Below, piece by piece: positions 16,340-24,157 of a stretch of DNA of 55,295 bases. The DNA comes from Clostridiales bacterium (GTDB lineage: Bacteria > Bacillota > Clostridia > Lachnospirales > JAISER01). Location: assembly GCA_031263985.1 (NCBI GenBank), contig JAISER010000080.1, forward strand, positions 1 through 55,295. Direction: 5' to 3'. A model generated the notes under the pieces. That model was not told the origin of the DNA. It saw only the letters and a program-made list of their open reading frames with translations, and searched no databases. Every line of letters begins with the position of its first letter. Within the stretch, counting starts at the first letter, position 1. Both the position numbers and the translations under genes were made by a program.

Positions 16340-17674
16340 CTAAATATCAGCTGTAATTTCTTCTCCTCGCGACAGGGATTCCGCTAACGTATAATAATTA
16401 CGCAAAAAGGATTTCTCGCTGAATAATCGTTCTTGAAGCGTGGAATTAATCTTTTTTAAAGCCGCGATATCTGAACCGCGATCCGCCAGAAATGCGATCA
16501 ATCCGCTCGCGTCCGCGTCGTCGTCAACCAATACCCCGTTTTCACCGGGAATAACTTCAACGTTACCTCCTACTCTTGAAAGAACAGGTATATTTCCATA
16601 ACTCATCGCTTCAATAGTCGAATAGTCAAATATTGAAAATCTATGCAACAAGATGTAAATATCCGTATTTCCAAACATGTTCAATATATCGTCATGAGGT
16701 ACGCTTTCTTTTATCCAAATGGTATCGTTCTCCATTCCATTGGCCTCAATAGCCGCCTCTAGTTCTCTTTTCTTGACGCCATCTCCCACGATAATCCATT
16801 TTATGTTGTAGCCGGCCTTTTTAAGCTGGCCCAGATATCGCGGGACACGCTCAACGCCCTTGGCGTAATTTAATGATGCGACGGAGGAAAACCTTAGACC
16901 CGGGAAAGCTTTAAGCGCGTCGATAGTTGATTTTATCGCGTCGCTCGTTTTAATAACCTCCGGTTTAGTAAAGCCGTTATATAGCGTTCGAAATTGGACA
17001 TTTGAAAGCTTTTCGTGTATTTTTTCTTCGTTACTGAGCAAACTCGTAAAAGCTCCATTTGATGGAACGCCGAGATGCCCCGTCCGTTTCACGGTTTTTA
17101 AAAAGATGTTGGTCAGGTAACTTTTATACATCAAGGATTTCCGACCTGTAAACCCAGCCCACTCGGCGTAAAGATCCCCTTGTTGATGATAAATGAACAC
17201 GGCTTTCTTAAACGCGAAACACCGCGCGAACGCGTACGCTGACTCAAAATCATGTAAAAAGAAAATATCCGAATCCGAAAAACGCAACTCCTTACCAACC
17301 GCAAGCATCCATTTAACGGTTTTGCGAAGCTTACGTTTATGGTTTAATATAAGCGTTAGGCCCATGCCGCCAAAAAAGCGCTTCAACAATTTACGCAACT
17401 TGCGTTTATGGTTTAATATAACCCCTAGACCTGTGTCGCCAAAAAGGCGCTTCAGCAATTTCACGCCATATGATCTTGCGCCGTTCAAAGAGAACGCGTC
17501 ACGCTCCGCCTCGACTGAATCTTTGTCTAAGACCTTATCAATGAATATGTTGTACACTTCGGGAAACATGTCGTACTTCTTATTCGCCAAGTATGTCTTG
17601 TAATTTACGCCACCGCCGCCGCCGCAAGGGCCTTTGCATATCCTATATGAGATTACGAAGCATCTAAAAGCCAC
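16340..17674 (-). CDS. Family 1/4 glycosyltransferase
   Basis: About 444 aa. The C-terminal half is a GT-B domain: LRFSSVASLNYAKGVERVP, KWIIVGDGVKKREL, and the nucleotide-sugar binding stretch HRFSIFDYSTIEAMSYGNIPV followed by GENGVLV. The N-terminal half is less typical and carries a tandem 23-residue duplication (see 17326-17463). Start is a GTG at 17674 with GGAGG placed 6 nt upstream; a TTG further upstream overlaps that RBS. The first residues contain a cysteine and a run of five glycines. Donor and acceptor sugars are unknown. Lies 14 nt upstream of the Wzy-type gene. Confidence 0.82.
   Translation of the reverse strand: MAFRCFVISYRICKGPCGGGGGVNYKTYLANKKYDMFPEVYNIFIDKVLDKDSVEAERDAFSLNGARSYGVKLLKRLFGDTGLGVILNHKRKLRKLLKRFFGGMGLTLILNHKRKLRKTVKWMLAVGKELRFSDSDIFFLHDFESAYAFARCFAFKKAVFIYHQQGDLYAEWAGFTGRKSLMYKSYLTNIFLKTVKRTGHLGVPSNGAFTSLLSNEEKIHEKLSNVQFRTLYNGFTKPEVIKTSDAIKSTIDALKAFPGLRFSSVASLNYAKGVERVPRYLGQLKKAGYNIKWIIVGDGVKKRELEAAIEANGMENDTIWIKESVPHDDILNMFGNTDIYILLHRFSIFDYSTIEAMSYGNIPVLSRVGGNVEVIPGENGVLVDDDADASGLIAFLADRGSDIAALKKINSTLQERLFSEKSFLRNYYTLAESLSRGEEITADI
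17326..17463 (-). repeat. In-frame 69-bp tandem duplication inside the glycosyltransferase gene
   Basis: Two adjacent 69-bp copies encode near-identical 23-residue units (each with an LILNHKRKLRK or VILNHKRKLRK ending). The cores share a run beginning CGTTTATGGTTTAATATA at exactly 69-bp spacing. The length is a multiple of three, so the frame is kept; nucleotide differences show that it is not brand-new. The units are basic and could form a membrane- or partner-binding helix. Confidence 0.88.
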
Positions 17675-17716
17675 GCTTACCCTCCGATCCAACAGTCAGA
17701 CATAATTATAATAACG

Positions 17717-19654
17717 CTACTCATTCGATTCCTCTTTTCGCGTTATTATGTCGTCAAAGTCGACTCGTTTAAATTCCTCCAGCGCTCCTCCGCGCGTTGC
17801 GTTCAGTATCTCTATGTCATGCGCGTCCGCGTACTCCCTAGCCGCTTTGTACGCCGCCGTCGCGATATCAACGTACTGAACCCCCAAACCCGGGTCAAAA
17901 ATAACGTCGCTATAGCTTTTGACTCCTCTATCCTCATACACCACGCCTTTGCTGTCAATCTTTCGAGAATAGTTATTATCCACGCCCAATAGATATATCT
18001 TTTTAAAGCCCATATATATGGCAAGCTGAATCGCCGTGAAGGTAACGGTGGTTCCCGATGACAGAATTGCATCAGGTCGTGCGCTTATAAACGGCTGTTC
18101 GAAACCCCATTTATATATCTTATATTTACGATGCTGACATATAAAATACAGATTCTCAGCGTCCCTTTTTCCTTTTTTTATATGTTTTTTACCCCCGACA
18201 TCAAAAAAAACGTATGGTATATCGTAATCAAGCAATGCCGAACCAAACATTCGCAGCGCCGCCGAATCTATGCACGTATAGAAAAAAGGTCTCCAGGAAG
18301 TCTTACTAAACACTGAATGAATCGCGTTAGCCGCGAACGTGTATTGCCCGTTCAGCTTCTCCACATCGCTCAAAGTCAGACTAGGGCCGTTTCCAATGAT
18401 AAAACATCGCTGGCTGGAGAATCTATCTTTAAGTGAAGATACCTTTTTGGAATCCGACGAAGTCTTATATCCCTTCATCAATCTTGCGTCAGCTATTGAC
18501 TTGTACGGATAAAGTGCCGTCCTTAACAACGTGTTGTTTTTCAATTTAACCAGAAGTTTCACAAGATTCATGTCCGTAACTTCGCGGCGTTGTTCAGTGA
18601 ATATCTTTTTATATCTCTTAAGCGAAAAATACTGATAGAACGGCTTTATATAAGCATGTAAAACGCCCATTAGCGACACAAGCAATTTTCTTGGACATAT
18701 TTTACGAAAACACATTAAAGCGACCCACGCCCTACTTTTTCCGCATCGCTTCAACGGCTCTTTTTCCCACGGCGTTTGTTTCCGGTATTTCAACCACTCG
18801 GCAGCCTCCGGGTGATCGCACCCTATAATCCAGGGCCGATATTTGATCAATACGCACGCCGTAAAATGCACGATTAACGGCTTTAAAACGGCGCTGTCAT
18901 ATTCCTCCTCGCAAATCATGTGGCTAGGGTGTCTCATCAACCTTAATTCTTTATAAACGCACCCGAACAACAATGATATCGCGTTAAAACGCATCGGCAA
19001 CATAGTGATCTCATCGGCGAGAACTTTACAAATTATGTCATTATCCGGAAACTCGAGTAAAAAATTGTACTTTTCCAGCGCCGAGAGCAATTTAGTCTCA
19101 TAATTTAATTCTCTGTATCTCTGAAGGTCAATCAGCAAAACTCCGCTGTTAACGTAGGTCTTATTGGAATCCATACCAAGATTCTTGCCATAAAACGCGC
19201 TTCTCAAATCATTGGCCGCGCCGATCGCTTTCCCGTTCAAATCATATCTCCATAACAAGCTTATATCACCGTTAATGAGCGTATCGCAATCAAGGTAGAT
19301 AATTCTTAAAACGTCTCGCGGAATTAATGTCGCTACAAAAAAGCGAGAAAACATGCTAAGCGAATATCTTCGTATATCGACAGTTCGATCAATTAGCTTA
19401 TTAATATCTGGAGCGTCAATTATTGTCATATTTTGCCCGTAATGTTCGCATATTTTATATATTCGTTCAATATTCTCCTTAGAAATGCTCTGACTAATGA
19501 TATATATATGAACTTTTAGCTCACAATTCGAAAGCATTGATTCAATAGAAACCCCAAGCGGCTCAGCATAATGATCGTCGCTCGCGTAAAGCACATGTAT
19601 GCGTTCACGCTTATCGTCATAATGTTTCTCTTCCATATCTTCGCTTAACAGCAA
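17717..19654 (-). CDS. Two-domain protein: GT8 glycosyltransferase fused to an MptE/DUF115-like (sialyltransferase-like) domain
   Basis: 645 aa. Residues about 18-290 are a GT8 galactosyl/glucosyltransferase: VLYASDDHYAEPLGVSI, the metal-binding DxD in IYLDCDTLI (about residue 120) and VNSGVLLIDLQRYR. After a basic linker, residues about 415-640 form a Rossmann-like domain beginning CFIIGNGPSL and containing SSGTTVTFTAIQLAIYMG and YLLGVDNNY. This arrangement is shared by MptE/DUF115 proteins and by GT42 sialyltransferases (AGNGPSL...). In a nonulosonic-acid locus the second domain could transfer the acid; this is inference. Start is a TTG with GAGGTG upstream; ATG at 19636 is the alternative. 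Confidence 0.75.
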   Translation of the reverse strand: MLLSEDMEEKHYDDKRERIHVLYASDDHYAEPLGVSIESMLSNCELKVHIYIISQSISKENIERIYKICEHYGQNMTIIDAPDINKLIDRTVDIRRYSLSMFSRFFVATLIPRDVLRIIYLDCDTLINGDISLLWRYDLNGKAIGAANDLRSAFYGKNLGMDSNKTYVNSGVLLIDLQRYRELNYETKLLSALEKYNFLLEFPDNDIICKVLADEITMLPMRFNAISLLFGCVYKELRLMRHPSHMICEEEYDSAVLKPLIVHFTACVLIKYRPWIIGCDHPEAAEWLKYRKQTPWEKEPLKRCGKSRAWVALMCFRKICPRKLLVSLMGVLHAYIKPFYQYFSLKRYKKIFTEQRREVTDMNLVKLLVKLKNNTLLRTALYPYKSIADARLMKGYKTSSDSKKVSSLKDRFSSQRCFIIGNGPSLTLSDVEKLNGQYTFAANAIHSVFSKTSWRPFFYTCIDSAALRMFGSALLDYDIPYVFFDVGGKKHIKKGKRDAENLYFICQHRKYKIYKWGFEQPFISARPDAILSSGTTVTFTAIQLAIYMGFKKIYLLGVDNNYSRKIDSKGVVYEDRGVKSYSDVIFDPGLGVQYVDIATAAYKAAREYADAHDIEILNATRGGALEEFKRVDFDDIITRKEESNE

Positions 19655-19661
19655 AATACGC

Positions 19662-19812
19662 TCACACCTCTAGTAATGATAAACTGGACATATGCCGCGC
19701 GCATTCGGTGTCATATGTGTGATTCCACTTATAATCACCCTTCAACTTCTCTCAGAAACGCGCGAACGTCTTGATTCACCGAGACCGCATAAACGTCCTT
19801 AATTATTGCGCC
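19662..19812 (-). pseudogene. Remnant of the 3' end of a glycosyltransferase-like gene
   Basis: Between glf and the GT8 gene the minus strand reads DVYAVSVNQDVRAFLREVEG, then after a one-base shift DYKWNHTYDTECARHMSSL and a TGA at 19664-19662. The end resembles the C-terminus of glycosyltransferases, and the rest of the gene is absent. glf now ends right where it begins. No intact product is expected; identification is tentative. Confidence 0.4.
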
Positions 19813-20904
19813 CTAGACCGCTTTCGCCGCTAACCGCAAGGCCAGTTCTATAACATCGTCCATATCCAAATACTGGTATAACCCTAACCTGCCGCCGAAA
19901 ATTACGTCACGCTCGTTTTCGGCAAGCTTCCTGTACATTTCGTACAGTTTGACGTTTTTTTCATCGCCGATCGGGTAATACGCCTCCTCGCCAAGTTTCC
20001 ACTCCAACGGATATTCCTTTGAAATAACCGTAGTAGGCTGTATGCCGAATTCAAAGCGCTTATGCTCAATAATGCGAGTATACGGAGTTTCGCTGTCGGT
20101 ATAATTTACAACCGCATTACCCTGGTAATTGTCAGTCTGAATTGTTTCAGTTTCAAAACGCACGCTTCGATAGTCTAGCGCTCCCAAACTGTAATCGAAA
20201 TATGAATCTATCGAGCCTGTAAAAATGATCGTTTTAGCCAATTTGCGAAGCCTCTCCCGCTCCGTCAAGAAGTCCAGACCGACGATAACTTCGACTCCAT
20301 CCAACATTTGATTAATAATCCTCGTGTATCCGCTGACGGGAATCCCTTGATAAGTGTCCTTGAAATAATTATTGTCATATGTAAACCGCATGGGTAATCG
20401 CTTAATAGTATCGGCGGGAAGCTCAGCGCATGGACGCCCCCACTGCTTTTCCGTATAGCCCTTAATCAGAACTTCGTAGATATCGCTTCCGACAAGGCTG
20501 AGAGCTTGTTCCTCCAAATTTCGCGGTTCTCCCGTCAAGGCGATTCGCTGGCGTTCAATTTCAGCCTTTGCTTCGTCCGGCGTCACCGTACCCCACATCT
20601 GATAGAACGTATTCATATTGAAAGGCAGGTTGTAGATTTTCCCTTTATAATTGGCGATAGGACTATTAATGTAATTGTTGAATTCGGCGAAACGGTTGAT
20701 ATAGTCCCAGACGGTTCGATTGGATGTATGAAAGATGTGCGCGCCGTAATTATGGACATTTATCCCTTCTATTCGCGCTGTGTAAACATTGCCTCCGATA
20801 TGCTCGCGCTTTTCAATTACAAGACACGTTTTTCCGTTTTCACGCATTCGCGCGGCGAATACCGACCCAAACAGACCGGCGCCCACTATCAAAAAATCAT
20901 ACAA
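19813..20904 (-). CDS. glf: UDP-galactopyranose mutase
   Basis: Flavoenzyme interconverting UDP-Galp and UDP-Galf, donor for galactofuranose in surface glycans. 363 aa, the usual length. FAD-binding motif at the N-terminus (FLIVGAGLFGSVFA), HNYGAHIFHTSN with the substrate-side His, YNLPFNMNTFYQMWG, YTEKQWGRP, and the conserved Arg/Tyr residues in the latter half (YPIGDEKN, FGGRLGLYQYLDMD). It implies that the glycan made by this locus contains galactofuranose. First gene of the minus-strand glycan block, downstream of tRNA-Leu. Confidence 0.95.
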   Translation of the reverse strand: MYDFLIVGAGLFGSVFAARMRENGKTCLVIEKREHIGGNVYTARIEGINVHNYGAHIFHTSNRTVWDYINRFAEFNNYINSPIANYKGKIYNLPFNMNTFYQMWGTVTPDEAKAEIERQRIALTGEPRNLEEQALSLVGSDIYEVLIKGYTEKQWGRPCAELPADTIKRLPMRFTYDNNYFKDTYQGIPVSGYTRIINQMLDGVEVIVGLDFLTERERLRKLAKTIIFTGSIDSYFDYSLGALDYRSVRFETETIQTDNYQGNAVVNYTDSETPYTRIIEHKRFEFGIQPTTVISKEYPLEWKLGEEAYYPIGDEKNVKLYEMYRKLAENERDVIFGGRLGLYQYLDMDDVIELALRLAAKAV

Positions 20905-21139
20905 TATCTCTACACTCCCTGGGTGCGATCAAACGTAATTCACGCGCCGGCTGACGCGGCCTTGGCGTTTCTCAATGCTCAAGGCCGCTTGTTTCAATCC
21001 ACTATACGCCGCAAATATCTTTAATTAGCGCTATATGAAACTAAAACGCGCCATGCCGCGTTCATCTAAAGCGTAAGGCTAAAAATAAATCCGAACGCTC
21101 CGCCGTTTAACCACGGCCAGAAGTTCGGATCATGTTCAC

Positions 21140-21226
21140 ATGGTGCCCGAGAAGGGACTTGAACCCCCACCCAATCGCTTGGAGCGGATTTTGAGTCCGC
21201 CGCGTCTGCCATTCCGCCACTCGGGC
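21140..21226 (-). tRNA. tRNA-Leu, anticodon CAA
   Basis: Reads as a class-II tRNA of 84 nt plus an encoded CCA. The acceptor stem is GCCCGAG/CTCGGGC, the anticodon stem GCGGA/TCCGC encloses the loop CTCAAAA, and there is a long variable arm and a GGTTCAAGTCC T-arm. The anticodon CAA decodes UUG. Confidence 0.95.
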
Positions 21227-21418
21227 TTACTTTAACGTTCCAGCGAATATATTGTTTTGAGCAAACGCTAAATAATGCCGCTCAGCGAATACTTATAGGA
21301 GTATAACTCAACGTCCGTCGAAAAGCAATAGCTTTTTTACAAAAAAGCTGTTCTAGCTCCGCCCATAAATTCCCATTATTTATGATCTATCTTGCTATTA
21401 TAATATCTATACGAACTG

Positions 21419-21447
21419 TTGACAAATTAGTTAGGCGCCTATATAAT
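21419..21447 (+). promoter_or_regulatory. Consensus sigma-A promoter of the marR-type gene
   Basis: A perfect TTGACA (21419-21424) and perfect TATAAT (21442-21447) are separated by exactly 17 nt. This is the strongest promoter match in the window. The 21227-21542 spacer contains it, the operator-like palindrome at 21426 and, near 21330-21350, a short A/T hairpin of unknown role. Confidence 0.88.
21426..21447. promoter_or_regulatory. Operator-like 22-bp palindrome overlapping the promoter
   Basis: ATTAnnTAGGCGCCTAnnTAAT is symmetric over 22 bp except for two positions on each side. The centre TAGGCGCCTA is a perfect palindrome. It fills the spacer and covers the -10, where a bound repressor would block polymerase. 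MarR dimers bind palindromes of about this size, so self-repression by the gene at 21543 is inferred. Confidence 0.65.
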
Positions 21448-21542
21448 ATATTCACGTTCATATATTATGTTATGCTTTGCGATGATTTCATAATAAACCT
21501 GAAAACTTTCAATAATACATCATATTAAGGAGGCAATAAAAT

Positions 21543-22121
21543 ATGTGCGATAGAAAAACCGGTATTCCTGAAAAATTATCCCGGGCGCAATGGCTGTTTC
21601 ATCAACATCATTTTCGCAAACATTTAGTTAACGGAGCTATAAGCGACCCGACGCGCGGGCAAGGAAGGGTTTTGGCCATACTTAAAATGCAACCTGAGAT
21701 AAGCGCCAAAGATCTTTCATATCTTTTGGGTATAAGGTCTTCGTCGCTTAACGAGCTATTAGGCAAAATGGAAAAGAAAGGTTACATAACACGCTCGCAG
21801 TCAAATGACGACAAGAGAGTAGTTATAGTGAGGCTGACCGAAAAAGGTAAAAACGAAGAGCAAAAAGAAGGTTGCTCGTGTGATATCCTAAATTGCCTTA
21901 CCGACAGTGAGCAAAAGGCTTTTGAAGAATATTTGGACAGGATAATAGACAATTTGGAGGCGCAATTGGGCGAGGATTCCGATATATTCGATTGGGTGAC
22001 GGAAGCTCGTGAACGGTTCGGGGAAAATTTCGACAGAATGTTTTCGATGCGGCGCGGCGCGCGCCACCTGCGAGGTTGCAGACACGGCGGCATGGACAGG
22101 GGAGCGAAATATTGCCGATAG
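21543..22121 (+). CDS. MarR-family transcriptional regulator
   Basis: 192 aa winged-helix repressor. The core reads GQGRVLAILKMQPEISAKDLSYLLGI, SSLNELLGKMEKKGYI (recognition helix, about residues 65-80) and the wing DDKRVVIVRLTEKG. A CSCDILNCL cysteine cluster lies about residues 109-117. The C-terminus past residue 160 is an Arg/Gly/His/Cys-rich extension (ending near GAKYCR) beyond a usual MarR length of about 145. These cysteines could sense a metal or oxidant; this is inference. RBS AAGGAGG 8 nt before the ATG. No transporter or enzyme follows, so any target besides itself is elsewhere. Confidence 0.88.
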   Translation: MCDRKTGIPEKLSRAQWLFHQHHFRKHLVNGAISDPTRGQGRVLAILKMQPEISAKDLSYLLGIRSSSLNELLGKMEKKGYITRSQSNDDKRVVIVRLTEKGKNEEQKEGCSCDILNCLTDSEQKAFEEYLDRIIDNLEAQLGEDSDIFDWVTEARERFGENFDRMFSMRRGARHLRGCRHGGMDRGAKYCR

Positions 22122-22189
22122 TAAATACTAAAGCTATATTATAATAAAGTCTCGTTACGTAAACCCACGCCGGAGGTTGTCCCTCGTTA

Positions 22190-22353
22190 TAGAGCCTGTT
22201 TAGTATCTGGATCCGACAGATCAACGAGCAAGTTTCTCGCTACGCGAAGAAGCGAAAACCGACGCGCAATATCATTGCGCTAGGATTTTGGCAACGAATA
22301 GCAACGGCGGAATTGACATTTAACCGTCGAACGCAGGCGCTAAACAGGCTTTA
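22190..22353. mobile_element. MITE-like inverted-repeat element, family 3
   Basis: 164 bp between TA dinucleotides with ends AGAGCCTGTTTAG and CTAAACAGGCTTT. The outer bases match family 1 but the interior is different, and the right end has GCAGGCGCTAAACAGG, shared with the copy at 43461. The 22122-22422 spacer holds nothing else recognisable. Confidence 0.7.
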
Positions 22354-22422
22354 AGGATAATCTCCGGAGCGGTCGCCTGGCGATAAGGCCGCGATGGCGT
22401 CGTTTTCACCAGTGATTTTCTA

Positions 22423-23646
22423 TTAATCAGCGTTTTCATAAATTGGCGTATATCCCGTTTTACCCACAAGGCGCTGGCCTTGCTCGGATAGTATCCACTC
22501 TATGAAAATCTCCGCATTAGGGTTTTCCGTTCCTGCGGTCACGGCATAAAAATCGTCCGCGTACGGATATGTTTTGTTCGCGACATTTTCCCTTGTCGGG
22601 GCGACTCCATCCAAAGCCAACAGCTTAATTTTATTGTCGCGCGCCATCTCGGCGGCGAAGAATAAAAAGGAATACCCGATAGCGTTATCATAATTTCTGT
22701 AAGACGCGGCTCTGCTGATCATTTCACCCATGCCCATTATGATATCCTCTTTCGGCGGCGTCATAAGAAGGATATTACCCATGAATTGGATAAGCGCCGT
22801 TTGGCTGCCTGAATCTTGAGGACGCTGAAAAGCCCTAATTTTGGAATTTCTCCCTCCGAACTCGCGCCAATCGCTTACCTCACCGGAATAAATTCTTTGA
22901 ATGTCATTTATAGAAAGGCCGTTTATTGGGTTCTTCGCGTTTACGAAAAACACAAAGGCTTCACGCCCAATAGGGGTAAATTTAAATTCCACGCCCGCTT
23001 CATCCGCGTATCGAAGCTGCCCCTCCGAAGGTCCCGCAACGAAGATAATATCCGTTTCTCCCGCGATCAGTCTTTTATACGCGCCGTCGGTCTTGGAGCA
23101 AACGATCAAATTATCGACCTCTTGAGCTGCCGCCGCCCCATCCCCGACCTCAATATCTCCTTCACGAACATCCTCCGCGTTATAATTTATAGGATAAACA
23201 GCCTTCGCAAAAGCCGAATACAGCGGATAAAGCGCGGTCGCCCCATCTATCCTCGGCGGGTTATCCGCTATACTAAGCGTTGACGGCTCATCTAACGATG
23301 CCGCGAGCGTGTCTTCCCGAAACGGATTATACAGCGATAAATCAACGTCATTTTCGTTTACAGTTTCAACGCCATTATGATAACTTCTATTGATTTCAAC
23401 TCCCACGACCGCCAAAACCATCGCGGCGACCGCCGATGCCATCGAAATATATCGTATTTTTGGCCTTAACAGCCCCCAAATTCGCGCTATTACAAATAAG
23501 AGAGCTATTACGATCGCCACGATGACGAGGATCGGGTAAAACGCCCCTACGCTTACGAACGAGACTATAACCAAAACATAGAATCCACAAAACAATATCG
23601 CGGCGGAAGCCAAAATACTGAGTAATATCTTTGACATAAGTTTCAA
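22423..23646 (-). CDS. Membrane-anchored PstS-like substrate-binding protein
   Basis: 407 aa. Three hydrophobic segments lie in the first 90 residues (about 8-30, 35-58, 68-88), followed by a type-II periplasmic-binding-protein domain of the phosphate/PstS kind: IDGATALYPLYSAFA, FVAGPSEGQL, FFVNAKNPINGLSINDIQRIYSGEVSDW, the GSGT-like QDSGSQTALIQFM and a final FIEWILSEQGQRLVGKTGYTP. PstS proteins are normally lipoproteins without such an anchor, and no pstCAB genes are adjacent. It may be a sensor or a scavenging binding protein. Start is a TTG well spaced from GAGGTGG; ATG at 23637 is an alternative. Confidence 0.8.
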   Translation of the reverse strand: MKLMSKILLSILASAAILFCGFYVLVIVSFVSVGAFYPILVIVAIVIALLFVIARIWGLLRPKIRYISMASAVAAMVLAVVGVEINRSYHNGVETVNENDVDLSLYNPFREDTLAASLDEPSTLSIADNPPRIDGATALYPLYSAFAKAVYPINYNAEDVREGDIEVGDGAAAAQEVDNLIVCSKTDGAYKRLIAGETDIIFVAGPSEGQLRYADEAGVEFKFTPIGREAFVFFVNAKNPINGLSINDIQRIYSGEVSDWREFGGRNSKIRAFQRPQDSGSQTALIQFMGNILLMTPPKEDIIMGMGEMISRAASYRNYDNAIGYSFLFFAAEMARDNKIKLLALDGVAPTRENVANKTYPYADDFYAVTAGTENPNAEIFIEWILSEQGQRLVGKTGYTPIYENAD

Positions 23647-23706
23647 AAAGCCACCTCATCCACGCGAATCCCTCTCTTGTCCGCCGCCGCGAAATGCGCG
23701 TGAGAA

Positions 23707-24144
23707 TTAATGAACGCTTCCCTGACCTTTGTTCTTCTGATTATACAGAGGCTCTATAATCGCGTTCACTCTTTCGCAAATATCCAAAATCTTTTCGGCG
23801 TCGGCGGCCGTAGGTTCGCCATGACGATAATCGTCCATTGAGCGTATGCCGAACATCTCGTCAAATGACTGTATTTCAGCCGAAAGCTCTTCCGGGAAAT
23901 CCATAAGATCATCGATCGCGCATATCAGCGCCGTATAGTTATGATCGTACGGTCTTTCGCCGTTCATATAACACAACGTTATAAGATAGTTTTCAAGCGC
24001 CATGGACGCGATGTCAACCGCCGAGCTATACGACGGCTCTTCTTTTTGCGTTAATTTGACCGCGTTGGCGTGATACGCTTTAGCGTCTCTGTATGAATTG
24101 TCTATCTCTCTCGGATCAATAAAAAGATTAGACGCCTCAGCCAT
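23707..24144 (-). CDS. HEPN-domain-like small helical protein
   Basis: 145 aa, predicted all-helical. The stretch SYRDAKAYHANAVKL ... SAVDIASMALENYLITLCYM followed by DHNYTALICAIDDL resembles HEPN-type proteins (residues about 15-75), which occur as toxins, RNases or adaptors. I could not see a clear R-x4-6-H nuclease motif, so RNase activity is not supported. RBS AGGAGAGG before the ATG at 24144, chosen over an earlier in-frame ATG that overlaps accA. It follows accA by 13 nt, so it is probably co-transcribed with the fatty-acid operon. Confidence 0.5.
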   Translation of the reverse strand: MAEASNLFIDPREIDNSYRDAKAYHANAVKLTQKEEPSYSSAVDIASMALENYLITLCYMNGERPYDHNYTALICAIDDLMDFPEELSAEIQSFDEMFGIRSMDDYRHGEPTAADAEKILDICERVNAIIEPLYNQKNKGQGSVH

Positions 24145-24157
24145 TTTAACCTCTCCT

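Noticed and set aside
17717-19654. Calling the C-terminal domain a GT42 sialyltransferase outright
   Set aside because: The GNGPSL start is shared with MptE/DUF115 proteins and I could not verify the catalytic residues.
20956-20988. GCGGCCTTG / CAAGGCCGC hairpin between tRNA-Leu and glf as a terminator
   Set aside because: No T tail in the direction of transcription of the tRNA or glf; left as an unexplained hairpin.
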